Assembly: GCA_019693395.1 (NCBI GenBank)
Contig: JAAMXP010000300.1
Location: 6,424 to 28,788 of the forward strand
Length of the DNA: 22,365 nt
Direction of reading: 5' to 3'
DNA from: Ettlia oleoabundans
Taxonomy: Eukaryota > Chlorophyta > Chlorophyceae > Chlamydomonadales
Positions 10,510 through 21,500 of the stretch are shown piece after piece. Under the pieces are notes generated by a model. It did no database searches, was not told the origin of the DNA, and saw only the letters and a list, made by a program, of their open reading frames with translations. Each line of letters begins with the position of its first letter. Positions within the stretch are counted from its first letter, which is position 1. The translations under genes were made by a program, and so were the position numbers.

Positions 10510-10518
10510 ACACAGGTA
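10510..10518. repeat. Right copy of imperfect 9-bp target-site duplication
   Basis: ACACAGGTA directly outside the right inverted repeat, paired with 8080-8088 (7 of 9 bases equal). Confidence 0.4.
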
Positions 10519-10612
10519 TAGCACACAGTCCATACGCAATTGACACGAGGCACATCATCTGATCAGTAGTAGCTTCCAGTTAGGCTCGAGCGTTTGATAG
10601 CGCTAGCCAGAC

Positions 10613-12827
10613 ATGGCAGCGAGTGTTCCGGCATTGGCTCAGGCCCAGCTCTCGGCCCAGTGCAGGCCTGTCAGCTTGAAAGCGTCCCGTCCTGTGGCTG
10701 CAGCACCGCGCTCTGCGCGGCAGGCCTTGCAGCGGAGGCGGGCGATGCAGGGCTCGCCAGCGGGGCAGCAGCGGCGCGGCGCCCTGCAGGTGGTGGCTGT
10801 GCGGGTGGAGAACGAGGAGGTGGCACTAGGCACCATAGCCCCAGATTTTGAGGTGAGGCGTGATGGCAGACCAGCTTGGAGCAACGTTCTGGGCCGCATG
10901 CCTGGGGTAAGTCCTTCCCTCCACGCTGCTCTTTTCTGCCGCCCCTGGATAAGTCGTCGCTGCTTCCCGCACCTCTCTCCTCTGCGCGTTGTCTAATGCA
11001 GTTGCTGGAGCCTCTCACTGGCAATAAGATCAAGCTGTCTGATTATGCATCAGGGGCTCCAGCCACCCTCATCATGTTCATCTGCAACCACTGGTAAGCC
11101 ATTGGTTGGCAGGACAGCACTGCTGGCAGTATCAGCCTTTGCGGTAATACCACAAGCAACACCACAGGCCGGGTGATGGTTGGTCCAGTCTGTTGGTCAA
11201 TGGGCTGGCAGTGTGGGTAAGATCTAGTGAAGTTCATCACCCACGCAGCTCATAGTGGCTTGCTACGACTGGACACCCGCATGCTCAGGCTTGGACAAAA
11301 AGCGGGGCTGTTCCACCCGCCGCTGCTCTGCTGCCTTCGTCCTTCCGCAGCCCCTTTGTGGTTCATCTCAAGCCCGCCATCACCCAGCTAGCCAAGGAGT
11401 ACCAGGAGAAGGGGGTCAAGGTGCTGGCCATCAGTTCCAACAGCACAGAGACGCACCCCCAGGTAGCTGGGGGCTTGCATGACCGGGTTTCCGTGTTTGT
11501 GTGGCGCCAGAAGGGCCGTGGCAGAGTATGCTGGGTCCTGGTTGTGCCATGTTGAATCCCCCTTTGCACTGCTCCCACATCTCTCATCACCAGGCCAACC
11601 TGCTATGCTGTCCCCAGACCTGCTCGCTGACCTTCCTGCCGTGCTTGTCTGGTGCTGCCCACGCTTTCTTAAGTACAGGACGGACCCGACAAGATGGTGA
11701 GCCAGCAGTGACAGTCAGTGCAGGCTGTGCTTTCGAAGGCTGCACGTTCCCCAATGCGCCGCTCCACAGCGCTGCCTTCTATACACGGCACACGGTGCAC
11801 TACAGCTGGCCCCACCCTGGCCAGCCTGGCCAACAGCCACACCCAACTGCCCCGGTTGTCATTGCCACACGTCAGTTCACTGCGACCCTGCACTGAGCAT
11901 CACACAAGCAGCACTATCCAGCAGAGCGGAGTTGTTGCGGTCTAATCATCACCTTTTCTATCCCCCCTGCATCTGCAGGCTGAGGATGCAAAGACGCAGG
12001 GCTACACCTTCCCCTACTTGTTCGATGAGAGCCAGGATGTGGCAAAGGCGTACTGCGCAGCATGCACCCCAGGTCAGCACACCCTCCCTCACTGTTCCGG
12101 GCGTACTGACAACGAAAAGGTTTCATCAAACATGATCGCCACCGCCCTGCCTGCATGCCAGTTGGAAGCCAACGTTGCAGAGGGAAGAAGAATCACTCCA
12201 ACTCCTGCATCAGCTGCTCTTTCGTCCCTACTTCTTGCAGAGTTTTACGTCTTTGACTCCCACCTCCGCCTCACCTACCATGGTGGGTGGCGAAGGGCTG
12301 ACCGGCTGGCAGACCATTGGGAACGCTGGATGGCTGCTGCTTGCTGTCTTGCAAACATGGAGGATGGGTGTGAGGCAACAGCGTTGCGAAGTGATCAATG
12401 AACTGTCAAACTGACTGAAGCACTGTTCCGCTAGGTTGGCTGCTTCCACTTCATAACAATAGTACCCACCCTCATCCACCCATTGGCTGCCTGCAGGCCA
12501 GTTTGATGACAGCCGGCCCAGCAAGTATGGCGGCAACACACCTGTTACAGGTGGGCGGCAGCCTTATATAATGGATTTGAAGACGCATGCGGTGCCAGAT
12601 GCTGTTCGAGTTGTGCGGGATATGTTGACTCAAGCTTTCAGGAACATACATATGCGTGCCTGTTTAACTGGTGATGATGTTGATGAGGGTGCGGTGCAGG
12701 CGAGGACCTGCGGCATGCCCTCGACTGCACGCTGGAGGGGCGCCCACTGGAGCGGCGTGTGAAGAATAGCATTGGCTGCAACATCAAGTGGCACCCCGGC
12801 AAGGCACCTGCCTGGTTCCATGGCTGA
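10613..12827 (+). CDS. Thioredoxin/AhpC-like redoxin, probably plastid-targeted
   Basis: A small thiol-redox protein of the peroxiredoxin-like group that carries a thioredoxin-type CxxC (PRX_like1 type); its substrate is unknown. Eight exons: 10613-10852, 11002-11093, 11351-11462, 11679-11696, 11979-12072, 12241-12282, 12497-12550, 12700-12827; all phases join, giving 259 aa. Residues 1 to about 60 are rich in Ala, Gln, Arg and Ser with no acids until VENEE, as in a chloroplast transit peptide. Then come the APDFE strand, CNHCPFV (Cys108, Cys111, split across intron 2), VLAISSNSTETHPQ, GYTFPYLFDESQDVAKAYCAACTP, GQFDDSRP and SIGCNIKWHPG, in the order of bacterial homologues of about 190 aa. 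Exon 4 is only 18 nt (DGPDKM). The start is the first ATG in frame. The TIR element ends just upstream and may affect the promoter. Plastid location is inferred. Confidence 0.92.
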
Positions 12828-13313
12828 CTACAACATACCCCGGCTTGATCACATATCTGATCCCTTGGCGACAGTAAAAACAGCCGGCTGCACGCGCAAC
12901 CACAGCGATGGAGCTGCCTTGTGTGAGCGAGCAGCAGCATGCGGCAAACAGTTTTCTTGCACACGGCTCTCCCTTAATTTTCCAACTTTTATGCTGGCAG
13001 CTTGCATTTGTCATTGGTTGATGAGTTCCTATATGGTGTTCAACTCCAGGGACCCCGCTGCTTCAACACTCCTCCATTGTTCGATTTTGTTAGATTCAAG
13101 GGCATCGGTGAATTTTGAATGCTGTATGCACACATTGATGGTTTGTGCAAGGACGTCAACCTGTTGAAGCGAAAGCGCACTAGGTGAAAGAATGGGTAAT
13201 GGAATGAAATGTAGCTGGAGGACATGGCGGCCGGGATGCCAACATATGCAGAGACAGCAGACTGGGCAGTGCACTGTGGCCATGCACAACTTCTCAGCTG
13301 CCACATGGCTATT
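12828..13313. other. Convergent 3' intergenic region
   Basis: 486 bp between the stop codons of the thioredoxin-like gene (+) and the F1-alpha-like gene (-), holding both 3' UTRs. I see no further gene and no TGTAA on the expected strand of either gene. Confidence 0.65.
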
Positions 13314-16300
13314 TCATGCTGTGCTGAGCTGCTTGCTGCATGCCTGCAACGTCTCCAGCAAAGCGGCCTCTGCAGCCGCAGTCAGTCGACGGGTTTCAGC
13401 AATCTCCTGCAGCGCCTCTGGGGCAGCCTTCCGCACCGAGTCGGTCAGCTGGCTCAGCCGGGCCGCCACCTCGGGGGGCTGGGTGCCATCCAGGAAGCCG
13501 CGCTGCAGCGCCAGAAGCTGCACAACCTGCTGGCCAGGAGGGGGTGGTGGTGGCTTGGGGCAGGGTTGGGGCGGCACTCTTGGGCGAGCCGTGCTGGGTG
13601 GGAACTTGGAGGTAGGCAGGAATCAGCGGCGGCAGTAACATTGGACAGCTGAATTTGTACCTACCGAACCCATGTTGAGCCAATTGACAACCAAGGCCAA
13701 TGCAAAGCCCAAACCAGCCCCGTCCGCGCTCTACACCCCACCTGCTCTTCAAGCGGGATGGTGGAGCGGGGCGGCTGAGGCAGCGCAGCCGCCACTAGAC
13801 CCGCACGCTGCAGTGCACGCTCGGCTGCCGGATCGTCTATGCTGGCTGAGAAGCGGGCCGCATCAGCTGCCTGTGCCAGCTCCAGCCGCACCTGCAGAGG
13901 CGGCCGGGAGGGCAGCAAGCAGGGGAGCCATGTGATGGGGGAAGGCCAACAACTCTTGTCGTTGGATGCAGGCAGGTGTCGCAAGGCAAGCTGAGTGCCA
14001 TCTGGCGCGTTCTGTACTTCTCTGTGCACCCTGCATCGACTCATTCTCAAGCAGACCCATCCACCCCCCCATACACACTCCATCAGCCTACCTGGGGCGC
14101 CAGCACCTCCAGCGCTGGGTGGTATGCGCGTGAACCAATGCGCGACACAGACAGCTGCGGGTCCACACACACGCCGCCAGTCACTGCAGGGGGTGTGGGG
14201 CACCAGCCGTGGTCTGTGCACTTCGAGTTGTCCCCAAAGGTCGCTTGTGTGGGCATCATGTACCTCAGGTTCAGAGCTGGTTATAGGAGGGCTGTGTGAA
14301 CACGCGGCGGATGGCCGCATGCAGAAACAGCAGGGAATGCTAAGACAGAAATTTGTTGCTCACTCACCTATAAGACTGCGCAGCCCAATCCCTTGTTGCT
14401 AGCCCAGCAGACGCAAACAAAACTATCTACAACTCATCTCACCTGGATCCCGAACCGCCCTGAGCACCACCTGGCCGTCTGTGATGCTCATCAGCTCCTC
14501 AACCACCTCGGTGCGCAGCTCCTGGGGGCCTGGCTGCCGCCCCGCCCCCGCAGCCGCCTCCTTGGCTTCAAGGGCCGCCAGCAGCTTGGCCTTCTGCTCA
14601 GCACTGAGGTGGCGGTAAGCCTCAATCTTCTCGCGCGCCCGGCGGGCCTCGCCTGTGAGGCAATGGGTGGGGGAGGGTAGGGAGCCGGATCGTGGGCGGA
14701 TGGGTTAATGGGTCTGCAAAGGCAGGCCTGACCACGAGGTAAGGTTGGTTTGTGGGGTGCTAAGCCAGGGATGTATGGCAGAGTTGTATAGGAGTAGCAT
14801 CACGGACACGCAAACATCGCGGGAATGGGAGCGGTGGTGCTGCCACCAGAATAGCCAGCAGCAGCACAGGCTCACCACTGGCGGGCACCCCGGGTGTCAC
14901 CAGCAGCATGGTCATGGTGCCGCCGCGCAGCCGCCGGTGCATCTTGGCTGCACGCTGGATCAGGCTCGAGAAGAACCTGGGGGCAATCAAGTAGGTGAAT
15001 GGGGTGGGTGGGCAGGGTAGGGGGAGAGTGCACAGGAAGGGAGGGGATACATCACGTCGAGGGCAGGTCAGTTAGAGTTGGACGCTGTACCGGTTGTATG
15101 TTCAGGCTGTTGGTGGCAAAAGGCTGCTCCCACCCCGGAAATGTGTGCATCCCTGGCTGCCTCACAAAGCGGGACATGTAAAACCCCGCAGGCATGCGTG
15201 CACAACATGGCACGGCTGAAGTTGTGGCTGGTGCAGGCACAGGCGCTGCCTGCCGGGCTCACCGCCGCCGTTGCGCCGCCGCAGCCGACACCAGCATGCC
15301 TTCATACTCCACCAGCTCCTCTGCTGGCTCCTCCCCAGCTCCCGCTCCACTGCCTGCCCTGCTTCCTGCTGCATCTGCATCCACAGCTGGGCCAGAACCT
15401 GCCCCAGCGCCTGGAGCCACCCCCGCGTCCACCTGCTGCTCCTCGGGCGGGCTCGCTGCTGGGCTGCCTGCTGTGGTGGTGGCAGAGGCTGTACTGGCAG
15501 CACTGGCAGCTTGCAGCTCCTGCAGATCCTCGTCCGTGGCTGCACATGCATGTGGCGGTGTGCAATAATACGCAAAAAGGAGTGAGGGGAAGGAAACGGA
15601 GAAAGATTGGGCAGAACGTGGTAGGGCTCGGACTCAAAAGGCAGATGGGCGTGTGGTACTAAGGTACGGTGGGCAGAGAATGTTCAGTTGTAGGCAACTG
15701 GTGTACGGCTGGAGACGTGGTGAGTGGATGCCATCCTTCTGTCTGCTACCAAAGCATCTTGCAAGGCCATCGCCTGCCAGGATTACGCCCAACATGCCAC
15801 AAGCACCCACCCGCCATGTGAACTGTGCCAGCGGACGGGACTGGAATGCGCACCTGCTTGAGCCGCTGCCCCCAGGTTGGCCATTGCGTATGTGATCATC
15901 TCCCACATGTTCACCTACGCACAGCACAAACAGGAGGGGCATGAGCAGCACATCAAGCATCACAACAATACACAAGGCAGCGATTGATAGGGTGACCTGC
16001 CCACGGGTGAAGCACAACAAAGCGGCAACACTAGCTTTCCAATAGACTCGTGTTCCTGGGGTGCTGTGCGCTCTGCTGTGAGCCAGCCACCCGGCCTCTA
16101 AACCCCCACCCACCCACCATGACAGAGGCATCATTGAGCAGCACCAGCGCGTGGCCTCCCTCATCCCGCGACCGCTCCGCTATGCTGCAGGCCGCCAGCA
16201 TGGCAGCGTACTGCTCCCCCAGTGGGCGATCCCCAGTGGCAGCCACCACAGTGGTGTACTCCATGCAGCCGTGCCGCTGTAGTGCCTCCACAGTGCGGGA

Positions 16301-18636
16301 CAGCTGCTCGGGGCTGCTGCCCACAGCAGCATACACGCAGCGCACGCCGGTGCCGCGCTGCCCAATCACTGCGTCAATGCACAGCTGCATGCAAGGGTTG
16401 GGGTTTGGGGNNNNGTCAATACGTTATCTGATTTGGCCTTGAAAGATCAGAGCACCAGTAGGGGGGGTGCGGGCAGCAGACTGTGTGTGGGTGGGGTGCT
16501 GTGGCACGGATGCTGAAAAGAAATGGCACAGAGGCTGCGCGGCTGCTTGGTTGAAGAAACACTGGGTTTTGTGGGTGCCATGCGTGCTCACGACCCCACA
16601 GGCTACTGGGGCACTCCACCAACTACTGGGCCGCGCCCCAGCCCAGCCCCGCCCAGCCCAACCCAGCCAGGCCGCCCACCTGCGTCTTGCCGCTGCCCTG
16701 TGGGCCCACAATCTGCTGCGCCTGCCCGCGGCCCAGAGGCGTCAGAATGTCAAAGGCCTGTAGCAGAAGCCCAGGCCCGGGCAATCGGGACAGCAGGCCC
16801 AAAGTCGGAACAACACACGCAACTGGCATGGCCGATACTATGCACCTAGGTATGCTGGCAAACAACCAGCAGGGTGCGCAGGACCAACTGGAAGGAGGCA
16901 GCGGGCACCATGCTGATGAAGGCCACCAGGCAGGTGTAATAAGACGGGGAAGGAGCAGAAACAGTGGCAAGGACAGCACCATTGACCACCAACCACCATC
17001 GCACAAGCATAATCAGCAGCAGCACCCTCAGCAGGCAGCAGCAGGCATGACCCACCTTCACCCCCGTCAGTAGCGACTCATTGATCTGTTCCCGGCTGTC
17101 CATATCAGGCTGCCTATTCAGCAGCGGCAGCAGCTGGTCCGCACCAATGGGCTGCGGGGGAGCGCCAGCATTGCCGCTTTCACTGCCCCTGCCGCTGCTG
17201 CTGCTTTGTTGATGCTGCTCTGCCGATGCTGGTGGCTGCACTGGGTAGGGGCGGCCCAGGAAGTCCACCACCTGACTCACAAGCGCCTCGCCCACTGCAT
17301 GCAGAAGCCACAGCATTTGCCGTCCATCAAAGAACATCCAATTGATGGCAGGCAACAAGCGTAGCGGCTGTGGCAGGCGAATTGGCAAGACAATGTGTGT
17401 GAAGTGAGAGTAAAAAGAGCCACATGCTGCGATAACTTGAGTCTGCAACTTGAGTCTGACATGGACAACCCCAGCTGCCCACCACTCCCATTCCACACAA
17501 ACCCACCCAGTCACAAGTGCCACAACCACTGTTCACCCACCTGGCACCATCATCTCCTCGTACTCGCGCTTAGTAGTGGCCCCCTCCTGTTCATCCACCA
17601 CCTGCAGGGCAGCAACCACGCAGGCAGGCAGCCGGTTAGCAGGGGCAGGTACTTTGGCAGCTGCAGAAGTTGAATGGAGGGTTGCCCTGTGGTTGTGAGA
17701 TGTGTCTCTTGCACTCATGCCCTTCCGCTCCAGCACTGCATATGCCCAACCCTGTAAACACTACATCAGCAGAGCGGAGGCATGGCACCAAGGGATGTAG
17801 GCAGGCGCATAGGCACAGGAGCAGGTAGCCTGGTACCTGCAGGATGCCTTTGACCTGGCACTCCACGCCATCACCCACTGACACAAGATCAGCGCCGCCC
17901 AACAGCAGCGCAAAGACCACATTGTCAGAGCGGCGCCACAGCATCACACTGCAGAATGGCAGGCATGAGCCATGAAGGTGGGAGGGTGGGATAGGTAGGC
18001 AGGAAGGGGGCAAACACCGGGCAGAGATGTTTTGTAGATTTGTCAGATTTCTGGCTAACCTTAAGCAGCATCAGCTTGAACTCACAACATGCCAGCCCAT
18101 AATGGTGGAATGCTTGAGGAAGCACGTGTGCGCCACCCAGTTGGACTGCTCTGGGTGTGGCAGGTTTGCTGCCTCTGGCTGTCCCTACTCTCACCCGCGT
18201 GCTCCGCTTGAGAAGGCCAGGCAGGTGCCAACATCAGCATCGTTGTTCAGCCCCTCAATGATGGCAACGTTGTCCTTGGCGTAAAGCACCTGCTGGGCAG
18301 CAAGAGCAAGAGCAGGGGCGCACTTGGAGCAGGCAGGAGCCTACATGCGTCAGTGGCGGCAGCGGCAGCACCCAGCCGGTGCCCTCCGCTCACCCTGCCC
18401 ACGTCCACTTTCTCTAGCTCGATCTGTCGCTGCACTTCCAGCTGGCTGGGCTTTAATGTGCGTTTCTTGAAAAGCGCCAGTTCTGCCTCCCAGTCGGGTT
18501 CTGTCTCGGAGCCCTCCTGGGCTCGCGGCCGGCATTGCTGTCGCGCCATGCATCTGAGGCGACTTGTGCCATGTGCAAATAATCGCCGCGGCTCTGCCCC
18601 GCACATCCGAGGTGGGCGCAAGCTGCCTGTCTGCAT
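13314..18636 (-). CDS. Diverged F1 ATP synthase alpha-subunit homologue
   Basis: Nuclear paralogue of the F1 alpha subunit, 732 aa against about 505 for true alpha. Fourteen exons: 18394-18636, 18195-18289, 17837-17948, 17541-17601, 17056-17294, 16680-16757, 16118-16384, 15854-15914, 15263-15539, 14876-14976, 14443-14652, 14092-14183, 13742-13891, 13314-13526. Residues 1-45 are Arg-rich and transit-like. The N-terminal barrel follows, with FSSGARG. The nucleotide domain has LTPLGRGQ, Walker A GPQGSGKT (268-275), CIDAVIGQRGTGVRCVY, and a Walker B-like VLLND in which Asn360 replaces the usual Asp. SITDGQ and LSVSRIGS keep the arginine-finger Arg596. The end holds EEQ...ALQRGFLDG as in alpha. 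Insertions lie after FLGRPYP (Ser/Gln-rich), around 390-460 (acidic, Ala/Pro/Gly-rich) and before SITDGQ (charged helix). An in-frame stop precedes TTG upstream of the chosen ATG. True assembly into an F1 head is doubtful; a regulatory or assembly role is a guess. Confidence 0.88.
16411..16414. other. Run of four N (assembly gap)
   Basis: Four undetermined bases after a G-rich stretch in intron 6 (16385-16679) of the F1-alpha-like gene. The flanking exons join in phase, so the coding model is not affected, but the intron length is uncertain. Confidence 0.95.
17602..17751 (-). other. Possible alternative 3' splice extension of exon 4
   Basis: In the F1-alpha-like gene, a TTTACAG acceptor lies just before 17751. 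From there to the preferred acceptor before 17601 are 150 nt, exactly 50 codons, in the exon 4 frame with no stop (starting GWAYAVLERKG). The shorter form aligns better with alpha subunits, so it was taken as the main model. Use of the upstream site would add 50 residues just before the VPVGEAL strand. Confidence 0.35.
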
Positions 18637-19199
18637 GGTGGGACGCAGACGGCCGCCTTTCAATCAATCAAACATGGTTTGACAATCCTTGATCATCAAC
18701 ATGCTGCGTAGAAGTCCAGTCATCTAGATGCAGCCCATGTGGCGGCGGGCAGCAGGCAGCGTGTGGCGGTAATTGGGCATACCACAGTTGAGAGCATCAA
18801 ACACCCTACAGAACGTGCATGACACTATTTATCGGATTACAAGGAAGATTTACTGCCATGTCTTTATGTCTGCAACAGCGAAATGAGATTTACCATGGTT
18901 GCGGTGGCTTCCCCAAAAAGGGCTGCTGTTGACATGAGGTTTCCTACCGGACAATGTGTCTGTCACAAGGCTGTATATGCATGTTCTGAACAAAGGGTGG
19001 GCTTTACACCAGCTGGTTGGTCAACAAGTCTCCTGCACATGTTATCATATGCAAAAGAGGGGGGTGCGGCGGCGGAGTGGTCACAGCAGACCCAGCACGT
19101 CCGCCGTTTTATGCAAAAACCATATCAGCTTGTCGCATAGCATCATCATCCAGCGGTTCAAAACCAAACAGAAGCAGGTCGAGACACCAACAGTGCCAC
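18637..19199. promoter_or_regulatory. Shared divergent promoter region
   Basis: 563 bp between the start codons of the F1-alpha-like gene (-) and the lumenal TPR gene (+). Both promoters and 5' UTRs must lie here or overlap it. I see no clear TATA box and no conserved ORF. Both neighbours are probable plastid proteins, so co-regulation is possible but unproven. Confidence 0.5.
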
Positions 19200-21096
19200 A
19201 TGCAGAGCGTGCGTCTGTGGCCCACCACCGTGCACGAGCGGACACTCAAGCAGAGCTCCCGACGGCAGCGCTTAGCCCACCTTGTTTCCAGAGTGCGCCC
19301 GGCAGCGGGCCTGCCGCAGCCGCACAGGTGCCGCGCTCTGCCGCCACCGCTGCCGGCGGGGGCCATGGACGTCTGTGAGGCGTCACCCTTTTTCTTTAAA
19401 ACGCACCATGCAGCATGCAATCCGAATATTCAATCTGAACGGCTGGTATTTCTGCAGACGGACGTTGCTTGCGGGCGCAAGCGGCAGCCTAGCACTGGCG
19501 GGCGGCCTTCTGATGGCTGCAGGGGCGCTGGGTGGGGTGGCCATGGCAGCAGCGGCAGCTGACCCCAACACGCTTGTTCGCTCAGGAATGAACAAGTTCC
19601 GACAAAACGATGTGGAGGGTTCTGTGACAGACTTTAATGCGGCACTGGCTGCACGTCCCGCCATTCGGCCATACTTGTGGCAGAGGGGGCTTAGCTTGTA
19701 CTACGTGCAGCAGTTTGACGAGGGATCCAAGCAGGTGCCCCGCTTGGTTGGTACTAATGCCGTTTACCCACGGCGTCACGATATGTACGATTGATGTCAC
19801 TCCTTGGGCAACCTGCCAGCTAGCTGCAAGCGGGCAGGGCTTGTGAGAAGTACACTATGTGCTGCTGACGCTCTTTTGACGCTGCCGCCCGCTCCTGCCT
19901 ACCCTGCAGTTCCGCGTGGACGTTAGTGTGAACCCCAATGACACAGAGGAGTCGATCTGGACCTTTCTGTAAGCTTGCTGTGCTTCACTCACGAGAGCTG
20001 TGCTGTTGCATCCTTCTGTATCGCCACCTGCAGCCCCTTCCATGCCCCGAGGCTAGCGCTGCTATACTTGTGCCCTGCCTGCCTATCCCGGTGGTACCTG
20101 CTGGCTGCTGACCTGTCCTGGCACGATTGCAGGTGTGAAGCGCAGCTGGTAGGCCCAGAAAAGGCGCGGGAGCAGTTCTTGGAGGCAAGTTCGGTTCTAG
20201 ACTATCGGTTGCTGCTCATATTCCGTTCCTCAAGTTGCTACTGCCGAGGCCGCGATTGCAGGCAGCTGCTGGCAGGTCAGGGTCAATCAAACTCCACTAC
20301 GGTGTGGCTCCCCCTCCCATCTGAAGCTGCTTGCTTTGCTGGCTATCCTTCACGTGCAGGTTGGGCGGGACCCCAGGCCAGTGATGAGAGCTGCGGTAAG
20401 TCCATGGAACAGCCGCGCCTGCACATGCATGCACAAGCTATTGGCCTGCAGCAACTGAGGAGCCACCTGCAACGCTGCCTCCTTGCCCTTCCTTGTGGTG
20501 CCCTGCTCCGCAGTACAAGTGCTTCAGGACTGGCGCACAGCCAGATGTCATCCTGCAGGTACTGGTACCAATGCATGCAATCTTGCAGGCAGCGCGGGGC
20601 CAGGTTGAGCTAAATGCCACTCTGCGCAGCAAATAAGCAGGCGCCGTGGGCATCTGATCCAACCGGCCCTCAGTTGTCTGCCTGTCACAACCCCATGCAA
20701 GCACACACTGTGCCTATTGCAGGCGGCTGGTGGCGACCAGCAGGGGCATGATGCCTTCTATGCTTTCTTGTATGTGGGTTTGTGGCATGAAGCGCATGGC
20801 AACTCCCAAGCAGCCGAGGAAGCCATCACACAGGTGCAATCAACATTGCATGTTGATGTTTATGTTGGGATTGGGTCATTTGTTGACATGTTGCTGCCAG
20901 GCTGCTTTGCACATGGCAGAATGTCAATCAGTAGCGGCATGCAGCATGAATTGGCAGCTTTCCCCTAACATTCATGCCTGCTGCACATGGCCTCGCTTGT
21001 TTGCAGGCCACCCAGACAGCCTATGCCAAGCAGAGTGGCGATTACATGGCAGCACTAGCATCTGTGCACTGCTTGCGGAGAGGCTGGCAAATCTAA
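19200..21096 (+). CDS. TPR protein with twin-arginine lumenal presequence
   Basis: A TPR-type scaffold protein, probably in the thylakoid lumen. Eight exons: 19200-19327, 19458-19734, 19910-19968, 20133-20184, 20360-20395, 20514-20558, 20723-20833, 21007-21096; phases join and give 265 aa. Residues 1-42 are basic and transit-like. Arg43-Arg44 are followed by a long hydrophobic stretch (LLAGASGSLALAGGLLMAAG) and an Ala-rich cleavage region near residue 77: a bipartite Tat-type signal. The mature part has helix pairs in NlpI/TPR style: SGMNKFRQNDVEGSVTDFNA, LWQRGLSLYYVQQFDEG, then DVSVNPND. Later come FYAFLYVGLWHEAHGN and SGDYMAALASVHCLRRGW near the end. The exon 1 donor was chosen because it is the only nearby GT that gives the needed phase and recreates RR. 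Intron 4 starts with GC. I cannot name a partner protein. Confidence 0.85.
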
Positions 21097-21500
21097 TGGC
21101 CAGCTCATCAGTAGCTGCATGGAGTCAACGCTGCACCCACCCACATCACCACCCACTGTCGTGAGCTGCTGCCTTGCCTGTTATGGTTTCGCTTGCGATC
21201 TAACTTTTGGCCATGCCAAGTGTGACGCCAGGTGTTATAACTTGTGCTATTCAGTTACAAGCAAGTGGTACAAGCGCAATTCCAGATGCTTGTGCGGCGC
21301 GTGCCAAACAGACACGCAGCCTGGGCGCGAGGCCGGCGGCAGAGGGGCGCGTGGAGCGCACCCCACCCGCTGCCGTGTATGCCTCACTGCAGGTGTGCCG
21401 GTCGGTCCTGCCGCCGACCAGCCCTCTCCATATCAGACGACGGCGCGACCTGGCATGTTGCTGCGCCAGCTCACGCCTCGGCCAGCTGGCGGGTGCCAGC
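21097..21500. other. Convergent 3' intergenic region
   Basis: 404 bp between the stop codons of the TPR gene (+) and RPS6 (-). It holds the 3' UTRs. A minus-strand TGTAA for RPS6 is visible; none is visible for the TPR gene. No other gene is seen. Confidence 0.65.
21255..21259 (-). promoter_or_regulatory. TGTAA polyadenylation signal for RPS6
   Basis: TTACA on the plus strand reads as TGTAA on the minus strand, about 240 nt past the RPS6 stop. That implies a 3' UTR of roughly 260 nt. Confidence 0.5.

Noticed and set aside
18637..18663. Longer start for the F1-alpha-like protein
   Set aside because: The frame can be extended to 18663, but its first codon is TTG and is preceded by an in-frame TGA, so the ATG at 18634-18636 is used.
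19282..19457. Unspliced N-terminus of the TPR protein
   Set aside because: The open frame starts at TTG. The internal ATG near 19410 would leave only about 18 residues before the RR pair. The spliced exon 1 gives a normal-length transit leader and keeps RR.
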